Assembly: GCF_900113065.1 (NCBI RefSeq)
Contig: NZ_FOOA01000004.1
Coordinates: 124,001-188,000 of the forward strand
DNA: 64,000 nucleotides
Direction: 5' to 3'
From: Aureimonas phyllosphaerae
GTDB lineage: Bacteria; Pseudomonadota; Alphaproteobacteria; Rhizobiales; Rhizobiaceae
The notes under the pieces: generated by a model
The model's input: the letters and a program-made list of their open reading frames with translations, nothing else
Database searches by the model: none
Told to the model about the DNA's origin: nothing
Part shown: in pieces, positions 7,228 through 16,670 of the stretch
How positions within the stretch are numbered: position 1 is the stretch's first letter
Layout of the letters: every line of letters starts with the position of its first letter
Translations under genes and position numbers: made by a program

Positions 7228-9108
7228 GTGACCGAAAGCTTCATCCGCATCAGCCGCCGCCATTTCGGCAAGCTGGCGCTCGGCGCTGCGGCCAGCGCCG
7301 CCCTCCCCCGCCTATCCTTCGCCGACAACCCGGCCGACACACCGCTCTATGGTCTCTCGGCGTTCGGCGATCTGAAATACCCGGCCGGCTATACGCAGTT
7401 CGACTATGCAACGCCGGACGCGCCGGAGGGCGGGCGGTTCACCTTCACCGTGCCGTCCTGGTACTTCAACCAGTCGCCCGACACGTTCGACACGTTCAAC
7501 ACGCTCGTCCTGCAGGGCAACGCTCCGCCGCGCATGGAAATGCTCTACGAGGGCCTGATGCTCTCGACGCTGGACGAACCGGACGGGCTCTACGGCCTGC
7601 TCGCCGAAAGCGTGTCGATCTCACCCGACGGCAACCGCTTCACCTTCCGGCTGCGGCCCGAAGCTTGCTTCTCGACCGGCGCGCCGGTCACCGCGGCCGA
7701 CGTCGTGTTCTCCTACGAGACGCTGAAGCGGGAGGGCCATCCGAGCCTCGCAATCCAGCTTCTGGAGGTGCGAGAGGTCGTGGCCGAGGACGAGCGCACG
7801 GTGCGGATCGTCTTTTCCGGGCGCCAGACCGTGCCGACCGCTCTCGCCACCCTCTCGATACCGATCGTCCCCGCCGCGTTCTTCCAGAACCGCCCGTTCG
7901 GTCAGGGCGGCTTCGACGTGATCCCCGGCTCGGGTGCCTGGGGCGTCGGGCGCTACGCCGCCGGCCGCTACATCGAATACGAGAAGCGCGCGGACTACTG
8001 GGGCCGCGACATGCCGTTCGCCAAGGGGCTCGGACATTTCCAGACGATCCGCGTCGAGTGCTTCCGCGATCGGCAGGCCTCGCTCGAGGCCTTCAAGAAG
8101 GGCGACGTCACCTATCGCGAGGAGTTCACGACGAGAGCCTGGGCGAGCGAGTACAACTTCCCCGCCATCCAGGACGGCCCGGTGAAGCGCGACACGTTCC
8201 CGGAAGAGAAGTGGCCGAACTTCCAGTGCTGGGCGCTGAACCAGCGCCGCGCGCAGTTTTCCGACGCGCGGGTGCGCCGCGCGATCAACCTGTGCTTCGA
8301 CTTCGAGTGGACCAACGCCAATCTCCTGTTCGGCCTGCGGCTGCACTCGCAGTCCCCGTTCGAACTGTCGGACTATGTCGCGACCGGCGCGCCCTCTCCT
8401 GAAGAGCTCGCCGTGCTGGAGCCGCTGCGCGCCGACCTGCCGCCGGAAGTCTTCGGCGAGGTCTGGACGCAACCCGTCACCGACGCGTCGGGGCGCGACC
8501 GGCGCATCCTGCGGGAAGCCTCCGAGCTCTTCGCCGCTGCCGGCTGGACGCGCCGGGGCTCGGCGCTCGTCGATGGCGCCGGCCAGCCGTTCCGGCTCGA
8601 ATACCTCCTGAACGACCCCGAGCAGGGCCGCGTCTACGGCAAGATGGTCGAGAACATGAAGCTCTTGGGCGTCGACGCCTCGATGCGCGTCGTCGATGCC
8701 GCCCAGTACCAGGACCGCCTCAGCCGCTTCGACTTCGACATGATCCTCTGCCGCTTCGGCCTCAACGGCACCCCGACGCGCGAGAGCCTGACGAGCTTCT
8801 TCGGCTCCACGTCCCGCGACCGGCCGGGGTCCTACAACTATCCCGGCATGGCGAGCCCGGCGGTGGACGCGCTTCTCGACCGTATCGGCGAGGCGAAGAC
8901 GCGCGACGAGCTGACCGTCCTGATGCGCGCGCTCGACCGCGTGCTGCGCTGGCGGCTCGACTGGATCCCCAACCTTCACGCCCAAGGCCACAACGTCGCC
9001 TGGTGGGACATGTTCGGCATGCCCGTCACCAAGCCCGATTACGGCTTCCCGGTGGAACAGCTCTGGTGGTACGACGAATCCAAGGCCAAGGCGGCCGGGC
9101 GGGCCTGA
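7228..9108 (+). CDS. ABC transporter extracellular solute-binding protein, YejA family (second copy, Tat signal)
   Basis: A 626-residue paralogue of the preceding protein with the same architecture (DYATPDAPEGG start, DTFDTFN, VAWWDMFGMPVTKPDYG end). Translation starts at GTG 7228. Its signal is different: SRRHFGK is a textbook twin-arginine motif before the hydrophobic LALGAAASAALP, so export would be folded through Tat rather than Sec. Two binding proteins with one permease pair suggest two ligand classes feeding one channel. The ligand is unknown; the YejABEF transporter of enterobacteria imports peptides such as microcin C, which makes peptides likely. Confidence 0.9.
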   Translation: MTESFIRISRRHFGKLALGAAASAALPRLSFADNPADTPLYGLSAFGDLKYPAGYTQFDYATPDAPEGGRFTFTVPSWYFNQSPDTFDTFNTLVLQGNAPPRMEMLYEGLMLSTLDEPDGLYGLLAESVSISPDGNRFTFRLRPEACFSTGAPVTAADVVFSYETLKREGHPSLAIQLLEVREVVAEDERTVRIVFSGRQTVPTALATLSIPIVPAAFFQNRPFGQGGFDVIPGSGAWGVGRYAAGRYIEYEKRADYWGRDMPFAKGLGHFQTIRVECFRDRQASLEAFKKGDVTYREEFTTRAWASEYNFPAIQDGPVKRDTFPEEKWPNFQCWALNQRRAQFSDARVRRAINLCFDFEWTNANLLFGLRLHSQSPFELSDYVATGAPSPEELAVLEPLRADLPPEVFGEVWTQPVTDASGRDRRILREASELFAAAGWTRRGSALVDGAGQPFRLEYLLNDPEQGRVYGKMVENMKLLGVDASMRVVDAAQYQDRLSRFDFDMILCRFGLNGTPTRESLTSFFGSTSRDRPGSYNYPGMASPAVDALLDRIGEAKTRDELTVLMRALDRVLRWRLDWIPNLHAQGHNVAWWDMFGMPVTKPDYGFPVEQLWWYDESKAKAAGRA

Positions 9109-9146
9109 CCGCGCCCACCGACGCTTTCGCACAACGGGACCGCTGA

Positions 9147-10232
9147 ATGGCAGCCTACATCCTCCGACGTCTGCTCCTGATGATCCCGACCCTGCTCGGC
9201 ATCATGGCCGTGTCCTTCGTGGTCATCCAGTTCGCACCGGGCGGGCCGGTGGAGCAGATCGTGGCCGGGCTGCAGGGCCAGGGCGGCGGCGCGGCCGATC
9301 GCCTCGGCGGCGGCGGGGGCGACATGGCCGCGCAGGGCGGCGACACGTCGGGCTATCGCGGAGCGCAGGGGCTGGACCCCGAGTTCATCCAGCGGCTCAA
9401 CGAGCAATTCGGCTTCGACAAACCGGCCTGGCAGCGCTTCGGCGAGATGATCTGGAACTACGCCCGCTTCGACTTCGGCACGAGCTTCTTCTCCAACGCC
9501 ACGGTCGTCGACCTCATCATCCAGAAGCTCCCGGTTTCGATCTCGCTCGGCCTCTGGATCACGCTCCTGTCCTACGCGATCTCGATCCCGCTCGGCATCC
9601 GCAAGGCACTCCACGAGGGCTCGCGCTTCGACACCTGGACGAGCGCCGTCATCATCGTCGCCTACGCCATCCCCGGCTTCCTCTTCGCGGTGCTCCTGAT
9701 CGTCCTCTTCGCGGGCGGCTCGTTCCTCGACTGGTTCCCGTTGCGCGGGCTCACCTCCGACAACTGGGCGCAGCTCTCCTGGCCGGAGCGCATCGTCGAC
9801 TACTTCTGGCACCTGACGCTGCCGCTGATCGCGCTGTCGCTCTCGGCCTTCGCCACGACGACGCTGCTGACGAAGAACTCGTTCCTCGACGAGATCCGCA
9901 AGCAGTACGTGACGACCGCGCGCGCCAAGGGGCTGACCGAGCGCCGCGTCCTCTACGGCCACGTCTTCCGCAACGCCATGCTGATCATCGTCGCGGGCTT
10001 TCCCGGCGCCTTCATCTCGGCCTTCTTCGCCGGCTCGCTGCTGATCGAGACCATCTTCTCGCTCGACGGGCTCGGCCTCCTCTCCTTCGAGAGCATCTAC
10101 AAGCGGGACTACCCGGTGGTCTTCGCCACGCTCTACATCTTCTCGCTCATCGGACTGCTGACGACGCTGATCTCCGACCTCACCTACACCTGGATCGATC
10201 CGCGCATCGACTTCGAGCGGCGGGAGGTCTGA
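9147..10232 (+). CDS. yejB: ABC transporter permease, YejB type
   Basis: Inner-membrane channel subunit, 361 residues. The start MAAYILRRLLLMIPTLLGIM is the typical first membrane helix of DppB/OppB/YejB permeases. A Gly-rich insert (about residues 47-72) before GLDPEFIQRL is characteristic of YejB. The permease EAA loop is visible as YVTTARAKGL near residue 255, the contact with the ATPase. It follows the second binding protein by 38 bp and is 4 bp from yejE, so they are co-transcribed. Confidence 0.95.
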   Translation: MAAYILRRLLLMIPTLLGIMAVSFVVIQFAPGGPVEQIVAGLQGQGGGAADRLGGGGGDMAAQGGDTSGYRGAQGLDPEFIQRLNEQFGFDKPAWQRFGEMIWNYARFDFGTSFFSNATVVDLIIQKLPVSISLGLWITLLSYAISIPLGIRKALHEGSRFDTWTSAVIIVAYAIPGFLFAVLLIVLFAGGSFLDWFPLRGLTSDNWAQLSWPERIVDYFWHLTLPLIALSLSAFATTTLLTKNSFLDEIRKQYVTTARAKGLTERRVLYGHVFRNAMLIIVAGFPGAFISAFFAGSLLIETIFSLDGLGLLSFESIYKRDYPVVFATLYIFSLIGLLTTLISDLTYTWIDPRIDFERREV

Positions 10233-10236
10233 TCCG

Positions 10237-11460
10237 ATGACCGACACCATCGAGGATCGCAACGCGAAGGATCGCCCGCCCGAGCCCGCGACGCTGCGCG
10301 AGGCGCAAGGGGGCGCGAGCGGCGTGGCCCAGAACGCGCCGCCGGTCGTTGCCATCGGCACGCCCTCCCGCCTGTCGCCGCTCAATCAGCGCCGCTGGCA
10401 GAACTTCAAGGCCAACCGGCGCGGCTGGTGGTCGCTCTGGATCTTCGCGATCCTCTTCGTCGTGACGCTATTCGCCGAGTTCGTCGCCAACGACAAGCCG
10501 ATCCTGATCTCCTACAAGAACGAGTACTACGCGCCGATCTTCACCGACTATCCGGAGGAGGTCTTCGGCGGGTTCCTGCCGGTCACGAACTACCGCGACC
10601 CGTTCATCCAGGACGAGATCGCCGCCAACGGCTGGATGATCTGGCCGCCGATCCGCTACTCCTACCAGAGCGTCAACAACGAGATTCCGACGCCCGCCCC
10701 GTCGCCGCCGTCCTGGACCTTCTCCAAGGAGGAGCGCTGCGCGCGCTACAGCCAAGGCGTCAACGACCCCAACTGCACGGTCGGCAACTGGAACTGGCTT
10801 GGCACCGACGACCAGGCGCGCGACGTCCTCGCTCGCCTGATCTACGGTTTCCGCATCTCGGTCCTGTTCGGCCTGATCCTGACCGCCGCCTCGGCGGTGA
10901 TCGGGGTCTTCGCGGGTGCCGTGCAGGGCTATTTCGGCGGCTGGGTGGACCTTCTCTTCCAGCGCTTCATCGAGATCTGGTCCTCGATCCCGGTCCTCTA
11001 CCTCCTCCTCATCGTCGCCGCGATCCTGCCGCCCGGCTTCTGGATCCTTCTCGGCATCATGCTCCTGTTCTCGTGGGTCGCCTTCGTCGGCGTCGTGCGG
11101 GCCGAGTTCCTGCGCGCGCGCAACTTCGAATACGTCAACGCAGCGCGGGCGCTCGGCGTCGGCGACTGGACGATCATGGGCCGACACCTCCTGCCCAACG
11201 CGATGGTCGCGACCTTGACCTTCCTGCCGTTCATCCTGAACGGCTCGATCACGACGCTGACCTCGCTCGACTTCCTCGGTTTCGGCCTGCCGCCGGGCTC
11301 CCCCTCGCTCGGCGAACTCCTGGCGCAGGGGCGCAACAACCTGCAGGCGCCCTGGCTCGGCATCTCCGGCTTCGTGGTCCTGTCCCTGATGCTGTCGCTT
11401 CTCGTCTTCGTCGGCGAGGCGGTGCGCGATGCGTTCGACCCCCGCAAGAGCTTCCGGTGA
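10237..11460 (+). CDS. yejE: ABC transporter permease, YejE type
   Basis: Second channel subunit, 407 residues, DppC/OppC family. A cytoplasmic N-terminus of about 60 residues ends in NQRRWQNFKANRRGWWSLW, leading into the first helix. The long periplasmic segment after helix 1 (PEEVFGGFLPVTNYRDPF) is typical of YejE. The EAA loop reads EYVNAARALGV near residue 300. The C-terminal DPRKSFR is the usual end. The next gene, a CDF exporter, starts 8 bp downstream, separating yejE from its ATPase partner yejF. Confidence 0.95.
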   Translation: MTDTIEDRNAKDRPPEPATLREAQGGASGVAQNAPPVVAIGTPSRLSPLNQRRWQNFKANRRGWWSLWIFAILFVVTLFAEFVANDKPILISYKNEYYAPIFTDYPEEVFGGFLPVTNYRDPFIQDEIAANGWMIWPPIRYSYQSVNNEIPTPAPSPPSWTFSKEERCARYSQGVNDPNCTVGNWNWLGTDDQARDVLARLIYGFRISVLFGLILTAASAVIGVFAGAVQGYFGGWVDLLFQRFIEIWSSIPVLYLLLIVAAILPPGFWILLGIMLLFSWVAFVGVVRAEFLRARNFEYVNAARALGVGDWTIMGRHLLPNAMVATLTFLPFILNGSITTLTSLDFLGFGLPPGSPSLGELLAQGRNNLQAPWLGISGFVVLSLMLSLLVFVGEAVRDAFDPRKSFR

Positions 11461-11467
11461 CCGCGTC

Positions 11468-12541
11468 ATGAGCGACCATCACGGCCATTCGCACGATCAC
11501 GGCGACCACGATCACCACGACCATGCCGCGCATGCGAGCCACAAGCGGCTCGGCATCGCGGCGGCCCTCACCGGCCTTTTCATGCTGGCGGAGATCGCGG
11601 GCGGTCTGATCTCCGGCTCACTTGCGCTTCTCGCTGACGCCGGGCACATGTTCGTGGACTTCGCAGGCCTCGTGCTCGCCTTTGCCGCCGCGCGCCTCGC
11701 GCTTCGGCCGGCCGACGCCAAGCGGTCCTACGGCTACGACCGGTTCCAAATCCTCGTCGCCTATTCCAACGGCCTCGTGCTCTTCGGCATCACCGCCGTG
11801 ATCGTCTACGAGGCGTGGCGGCGGTTCACGGAGCCCGTCGAGATCCTCGCCGGCCCGATGCTGGTCGTCGCCGTCGCCGGTCTCCTCGTCAACATCGCGG
11901 CCTTCTATGTGCTCCACGGGGGCGACAAGGAAGACCTCAACATGCGCGGCGCGCTGCTGCATGTCCTGGGCGACCTTCTCGGCTCGGTCGCCGCGATCGT
12001 CGCCTCGCTGGTGATTCTGGCCACCGGCTGGACGCAGATCGATCCGATCCTCTCCGTTCTCGTCTGCCTGCTGATCCTCACCAACGCCTGGCGGCTGGTT
12101 CGCGAATCCGCGCACGTCCTCCTGGAAGGCGCACCGGCCGGCGTCGACGGCCAGGAGGTCGGTCGGCATCTACGTGCCGCGATTCCCGGCATCGAGGACG
12201 TCCACCACGTCCATGTCTGGATGATCACGCCGCGCCGGCGCGCCGCGACGCTGCATGTCTGCGTGCCCGAGGGCGCCGACGGGACGGCCGTGGTGCGCCG
12301 CGTGAAGGCGATGCTGAGCGCCGATTTCCGGATCGAGCACGCGACGGTGGAACTCGAGCATGGGCACTGCGCCGATGCCGGAAGCGCCTGCGGCGGCGAC
12401 CACGTCCATGACCACGCGGGTCATGACCACGCGGGTCATAACCACGCGCACCATCACCACGCCCATGACCACGGACATCGTCACGACCATGGGCATCACG
12501 GGCACGACCACGCCCATGGCACCCTGCCCCGTCCGGCCTGA
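11468..12541 (+). CDS. Cation diffusion facilitator (zinc-type exporter) with His-rich ends
   Basis: Proton-driven heavy-metal exporter of the CDF/ZitB group, 357 residues from the ATG at 11468, chosen because it begins directly with MSDHHGHSHDHGDHDHHDH. Six membrane helices span about 27-200; the metal site is LLADAGHMFVDF (HxxxD, near 60) with a matching HVLGDLLGS (HxxxD) in helix 5. The cytoplasmic domain ends in a second His-rich tail (about 297-353) with some 25 histidines. Zinc is likely from the family; cobalt or cadmium are possible. The gene sits between yejE and yejF, an unusual interruption of a transporter operon. Confidence 0.93.
   Translation: MSDHHGHSHDHGDHDHHDHAAHASHKRLGIAAALTGLFMLAEIAGGLISGSLALLADAGHMFVDFAGLVLAFAAARLALRPADAKRSYGYDRFQILVAYSNGLVLFGITAVIVYEAWRRFTEPVEILAGPMLVVAVAGLLVNIAAFYVLHGGDKEDLNMRGALLHVLGDLLGSVAAIVASLVILATGWTQIDPILSVLVCLLILTNAWRLVRESAHVLLEGAPAGVDGQEVGRHLRAAIPGIEDVHHVHVWMITPRRRAATLHVCVPEGADGTAVVRRVKAMLSADFRIEHATVELEHGHCADAGSACGGDHVHDHAGHDHAGHNHAHHHHAHDHGHRHDHGHHGHDHAHGTLPRPA
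12406..12450 (+). repeat. Three 15-bp direct repeats coding for the His-rich CDF tail
   Basis: Units of the type TCATGACCACGCGGG at 12406, 12421 and 12436 (the first and third with changes) encode repeated HDHAG segments. Further CAC/CAT-rich sequence follows to about 12520. Confidence 0.85.
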
Positions 12542-12556
12542 GAGGATGAGAGCCGC

Positions 12557-14212
12557 TTGAGCCAGATCGCTCCCCGCCCCGACGCCAGCGCACCGCTTCT
12601 CGACGTGCGCGACCTGAAGGTCGCCTTCCACCAGAACGGCGAGACGAGCCTTGCCGTCAAAGGCGTGTCCTTCGCGATCCACAAGGGCGAGACGGTGGCG
12701 CTCGTCGGCGAGTCCGGGTCTGGCAAGTCCGTCTCGGCGCTGTCGATCCTGAAGCTCCTTCCCTATCCGTCCGCCAGCCATCCCGACGGCACGGTGGTCT
12801 TCGAGGGGAAGGATCTCATCGCCGCCGACGACAAGGCGCTGCGCGGCGTTCGCGGCAACAAGATCTCGATGATCTTCCAGGAGCCGATGAGCTCGCTCAA
12901 TCCGCTTCACACGATCGAGCGGCAGATCGGCGAGGTGATGAAAATCCACCGCGGCCTGTCCGACCGGGCCGCGCGCGAGCGCACGCTGGAGCTTCTGCAT
13001 CAGGTCGGCATCCGCGAGCCGGAAAAGCGGCTCGGTTCCTACCCCCACCAGCTGTCGGGCGGCCAGCGCCAGCGCGTGATGATAGCGATGGCGCTCGCCA
13101 ACGAGCCGGACCTTCTCATCGCCGACGAGCCGACGACGGCGCTCGACGTGACGGTGCAGGCGCAGATCCTGGAGCTCCTGAAGCGGCTGCAGGCCGAGCG
13201 GGACATGGGCCTCCTCTTCATCACCCACGATCTCGGCATCGTCCGACGCATCGCCGACCGCGTCTGCGTGATGTATCGCGGCGAGATCGTCGAGACCGGG
13301 CCGACGGCCGAAATCTTCGCCAACCCGCAGCACGCCTACACCAGGCACCTTCTGGCGGCCGAGCCGAAGGGCCGCCCACCCGCAGCCAACGCCAATGCGC
13401 CGCTCGTCATGGAAGGCAAAGGCGTGAAGGTCTGGTTCCCGGTGCGCACCGGCCTGATGCGGCGCGTCACCGACCATGTGAAGGCGGTGAACGGCATCGA
13501 CATCGCCGTGCGCGCGGGGCAGACGGTCGGCGTCGTCGGGGAATCCGGCTCGGGCAAGACGACGCTCGGCCTCGCGCTCTGCCGGATGATCGCGAGCGAG
13601 GGCGAGATCCGCTTCGACGGGACCCGGATCGACACCAAGTCGTCGCGCGAGATGCGCGACTGGCGCGACCGTATCCAGATCGTGTTCCAGGACCCCTACG
13701 GCTCGCTCAGCCCCCGCATGCCCATCGCCGACATCGTGGCGGAAGGCCTGCAGGTGCATCAGCCGAAACTGTCGAAGGCGGAGCGCGACGCGCGCGTCGT
13801 CTCGGCGCTGGAGGAAGTGGGTCTCGACCCCGCGACGCGCTTCCGCTACCCGCACGAGTTCTCTGGGGGCCAGCGCCAGCGTGTCGCCATCGCTCGCGCC
13901 ATGGTGCTTAATCCGCGCTTCGTGATGCTGGACGAGCCGACCTCGGCGCTCGACATGAGCGTACAGGCGCAGGTCGTCGACCTCCTGCGCGACCTCCAGC
14001 GGAAGCACGACCTCGCCTATCTCTTCATCAGCCACGACCTCAAGGTCGTGCGCGCGCTCGCCAACGAGGTGATCGTGATGCGGGGCGGCGAGGTGGTGGA
14101 GCGGGGGCCTTCGGAAGAGATCTTCGAGCGACCGAAGACCGACTACACCAAGGCCTTGATGGCTGCCGCCTTCCGCATCGAGACGGCTGCCGGCGAGGAC
14201 GTCGCCCAGTGA
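12557..14212 (+). CDS. yejF: Duplicated ATP-binding subunit of the oligopeptide transporter, YejF type
   Basis: Energises YejBE. 551 residues with two complete ABC domains: Walker A GESGSGKS at 51-58 and again at 328-335; signature LSGGQ at 166-170 and FSGGQ in the second half; Walker B LLIADEP and FVMLDEP. The frame opens with TTG at 12557, 15 bp after the CDF stop, preceded by a purine-rich AGAGGATGAGAG; the ATG inside that stretch is out of frame and hits a stop at once. Fused double ATPases are the norm for YejF. The last four bases overlap the next gene. Confidence 0.95.
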   Translation: MSQIAPRPDASAPLLDVRDLKVAFHQNGETSLAVKGVSFAIHKGETVALVGESGSGKSVSALSILKLLPYPSASHPDGTVVFEGKDLIAADDKALRGVRGNKISMIFQEPMSSLNPLHTIERQIGEVMKIHRGLSDRAARERTLELLHQVGIREPEKRLGSYPHQLSGGQRQRVMIAMALANEPDLLIADEPTTALDVTVQAQILELLKRLQAERDMGLLFITHDLGIVRRIADRVCVMYRGEIVETGPTAEIFANPQHAYTRHLLAAEPKGRPPAANANAPLVMEGKGVKVWFPVRTGLMRRVTDHVKAVNGIDIAVRAGQTVGVVGESGSGKTTLGLALCRMIASEGEIRFDGTRIDTKSSREMRDWRDRIQIVFQDPYGSLSPRMPIADIVAEGLQVHQPKLSKAERDARVVSALEEVGLDPATRFRYPHEFSGGQRQRVAIARAMVLNPRFVMLDEPTSALDMSVQAQVVDLLRDLQRKHDLAYLFISHDLKVVRALANEVIVMRGGEVVERGPSEEIFERPKTDYTKALMAAAFRIETAAGEDVAQ

Positions 14213-14859
14213 GCGTGCCGACCTACCGCTCCCGCCTAGAGGACCAGGCGCTGGACTTCACCGTCAGCGAGGAACGGCGCGTCTTCGACGGCTTCCGGCC
14301 GCTCGACGTCCTGACGCTCAGCCACGAGCCGCTCGGCGACGCGCAAGGCGCCCGCGTGCGACGCGAACTCGTGCGCGGCGGGCGCTGTGCGGTGGTCATC
14401 CCCTACGATCCTGCGCGCGACGCGATCGTGGTCATTCGCCAGTTCCGCATCGGCGCGGCGCTCGCCACCCCGCACGCCGCGCCGCTGGAACTGCCGGCCG
14501 GCGGCATCGACGAGGGCGAGGACCCGTCGAGCGGCGCGGCCCGCGAGCTGACGGAGGAAACGGGGCTGGTGCCGCGCGCGGTCGCCCATTGCTTCTCGAT
14601 CCTGTCGACGCCCGGCCTCACCGACGAACTCGCCATGATCTTCCTTGCGATCGTCGATACCGGACAACTCTCCGGCCGCGGCGGCAAGGCCGATGAGGAC
14701 GAGGACATCCTCGCCATAGCCGCCCCCTTCGAGGACCTCTTGGCCGCGGTCGACCGCGGCGCCGTGCAGAACGGGTTCCTCGTCGCAGCGACACATTGGT
14801 TCGCGCGCCACGGCCGCGCCCATGCGAAGCTCCTCGCCGATTCGACGCAAACGGACTGA
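14209..14859 (+). CDS. Nudix hydrolase, ADP-ribose pyrophosphatase-like
   Basis: 216 residues. The Nudix box GGIDEGEDPSSGAARELTEE (residues about 98-117) is intact, preceded by VVIRQFRIGA and LELPAGG, the arrangement of NudF-type ADP-ribose pyrophosphatases. It starts at GTG 14209, overlapping the yejF stop in a GTGA junction, which shows translational coupling to the transporter operon. The substrate is inferred from similarity only; other nucleoside diphosphate derivatives are possible. Confidence 0.87.
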   Translation: MSVPTYRSRLEDQALDFTVSEERRVFDGFRPLDVLTLSHEPLGDAQGARVRRELVRGGRCAVVIPYDPARDAIVVIRQFRIGAALATPHAAPLELPAGGIDEGEDPSSGAARELTEETGLVPRAVAHCFSILSTPGLTDELAMIFLAIVDTGQLSGRGGKADEDEDILAIAAPFEDLLAAVDRGAVQNGFLVAATHWFARHGRAHAKLLADSTQTD

Positions 14860-14864
14860 GACAC

Positions 14865-15806
14865 GTGAGCATCCTTCTTTCCGTCACCGGTTTCGATCCC
14901 TCGCGCTGGACGGAGGCGTTGCTCGCCGCCGCGCCCGACGAGACGATCGTGCTGCGCCCCGCGAGCGCGGCGGACGACAGCATCGACTACGCCGTCGTCT
15001 GGAAGCAGCCGCCGGGCGTCCTGTCGAACTTGCCCAATCTCCGCGCCGTCTTCTCGCTCGGCGCGGGCGTCGACCACATCCTGCGGGACAAGACCCTGCC
15101 GGACGTTCCGATCCTGCGCATCGTGGCGGACGACCTCACCGCGCGCATGAGCGAATACGTCGTCTGGCGCGTGCTCGACCATCATCGCCGCGGGATGACC
15201 TACCGCGCGCAGCAGGCGGTCCGGATCTGGAACGAGCGGCGCCAACCGGCGGCGTCCGAGATCGAGGTCGGTATCCTCGGGCTCGGCGAACTCGGGCGCG
15301 ACGCCGCCGAGAAGCTGAAGGCGCTGGGCTTTCGGGTCGCGGGCTGGAGCCGTCGGCCGAAGTCGATCGAGGGCGTCGAGTGCTTCGACGGCGACACGGG
15401 CCTCGATGCAATCCTCTCGCGCGCCGACATCCTCGTCGTGCTTCTGCCCCTGACCCCGGACACGACAGGCATGATCAACGACGGCTTCCTGTCGAAGCTG
15501 AAGCGCGAGACGCCGCTCGGTACGCCCTCGCTGATCAATGCGGGTCGCGGTGGCCTCCAGAAGGATTCCGCGATCCTGCGTGCCCTGAACGACGGGCGGC
15601 TGATGGAAGCCTCGCTCGACGTCTTCGAGCGCGAGCCGCTGGCGTCCGACAGCCCGCTCTGGCGCCACCCGCGCGTCTTCGTGACGCCGCACGCGGCGGC
15701 CTCCTCCGACCCGGCGGCGCTGGCGCCGATCATCATGGCCCAGATCGCTGCGCATCGGCGCGGCGAGAGCCTTCACAACATCGTGGACCGCAGCGCGGGC
15801 TACTGA
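14865..15806 (+). CDS. ghrA: Glyoxylate/hydroxypyruvate reductase A-like 2-hydroxyacid dehydrogenase
   Basis: NAD(P)-dependent D-2-hydroxyacid dehydrogenase, 313 residues from GTG 14865. The Rossmann motif is GLGELG at 139-144. The conserved substrate-binding segment SLGAGVDH (64-71), catalytic Arg in NAGRGGLQ, Glu in DVFEREPL and the catalytic-site His in FVTPHAA follow in the usual order. This pattern matches the GhrA subgroup that reduces glyoxylate and hydroxypyruvate. It is the last gene of the yej operon, five bases after the Nudix gene, and its stop directly abuts the stop of the convergent NlpC/P60 gene. Confidence 0.88.
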   Translation: MSILLSVTGFDPSRWTEALLAAAPDETIVLRPASAADDSIDYAVVWKQPPGVLSNLPNLRAVFSLGAGVDHILRDKTLPDVPILRIVADDLTARMSEYVVWRVLDHHRRGMTYRAQQAVRIWNERRQPAASEIEVGILGLGELGRDAAEKLKALGFRVAGWSRRPKSIEGVECFDGDTGLDAILSRADILVVLLPLTPDTTGMINDGFLSKLKRETPLGTPSLINAGRGGLQKDSAILRALNDGRLMEASLDVFEREPLASDSPLWRHPRVFVTPHAAASSDPAALAPIIMAQIAAHRRGESLHNIVDRSAGY

Positions 15807-16670
15807 TCAGCCGAGACGCCGCCGGACGGTGACGGGCGAGCCTTTGGCGAGCGCCCGCGCCTCGGCCGACGCCAGCGGCTCGGCAGCCGTCATCATGTGA
15901 TGGGCGTTGGCGTGGAGCAGCGTTTCCGCATCCAGCATGATGCCGACATGGCCGCGCCAGAACACGAGATCGCCGCGGCGCAGAGGCTCGTCGGGGCCGA
16001 GCGCATGCCCGAGCAACGCCGCCTGGAGATCGGTGTCGCGGGGCGCCTCGATCCCCGACAGCTGGAGCGAAAGCTGCACGAGACCGGAGCAGTCGATGCC
16101 GGACGGTGACTTGCCGCCCCAGAGATAGGGCACCCGCAGAAACCCTTCCGCCACCGAAACGAAATCGGGCGCGACGGCGTCGATCGGCTTAAGATGCTGC
16201 GAGACGATCGCGCCGAACGGTGCGATCAGCGTGTAGATGGCGTTGGGGTCGGTCGCCTGGCCCTGCGCGGCGACGCTCGCGCCGAGCATCAGCTCGCGCA
16301 TCGGGGGGCGCTTGATGTCCGGTCCCGGAAACACGAAGGTGCGGGGCACGCAGACGCGATGGGTCGCCTTGGGTGCCGGGCCGGAGAGGATCGCGGCCGT
16401 CGGCATCCAGCCGACATAGCGGTCGCGCTCCAGCTGGACCCAGCACCAGCCCTCCGGCGTCTCCTCGAAGATCGTCACCGCCTCGCCGTGCAGCGCCTGC
16501 GTTTCGAGCGGGGCGTCGGGCGAAGGATGGCGGCGCAGGTCTGCGAGCGGTGCATCGACATGAGCCGGCTCGCCCGCCACGAAGCGGTCGGCCTCGACGC
16601 GCCCGCGCAGGCGTTCGTCGGCAAGGTCCGGCCGCGCCGCGTGGAGGCGCCGATCGAGAGCCACGGTCAT
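15807..16670 (-). CDS. NlpC/P60 family peptidase with SH3-like domains
   Basis: Cysteine peptidase that cleaves peptidoglycan stem peptides, 287 residues. The C-terminal NlpC/P60 domain has the catalytic Cys in SPSGIDCSGLV (about 195), the His in WRGHVGIM (about 241) and PYLWGGKS before the Cys. The N-terminal half (about 30-150) looks like two bacterial SH3 folds (HGEAVTIFEETPEGWCWVQL). No signal peptide is visible, so it may be cytoplasmic and act on recycled muropeptides. Its start overlaps the MarR-type gene by four bases. Confidence 0.9.
   Translation of the reverse strand: MTVALDRRLHAARPDLADERLRGRVEADRFVAGEPAHVDAPLADLRRHPSPDAPLETQALHGEAVTIFEETPEGWCWVQLERDRYVGWMPTAAILSGPAPKATHRVCVPRTFVFPGPDIKRPPMRELMLGASVAAQGQATDPNAIYTLIAPFGAIVSQHLKPIDAVAPDFVSVAEGFLRVPYLWGGKSPSGIDCSGLVQLSLQLSGIEAPRDTDLQAALLGHALGPDEPLRRGDLVFWRGHVGIMLDAETLLHANAHHMMTAAEPLASAEARALAKGSPVTVRRRLG

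Noticed and set aside
5130-7340. A 736-codon minus-strand open frame
   Set aside because: Antisense to the first yejA-type gene, which has clear family motifs and a signal peptide. The antisense protein has none.
12406-12520. A CRISPR-like array
   Set aside because: The short repeats are in frame within the CDF gene and code for His-rich sequence, with no unique spacers.
12546-12557. ATG start for yejF
   Set aside because: The nearest ATG (12546) runs into a TGA after four codons in another frame; TTG 12557 fits family length and spacing.
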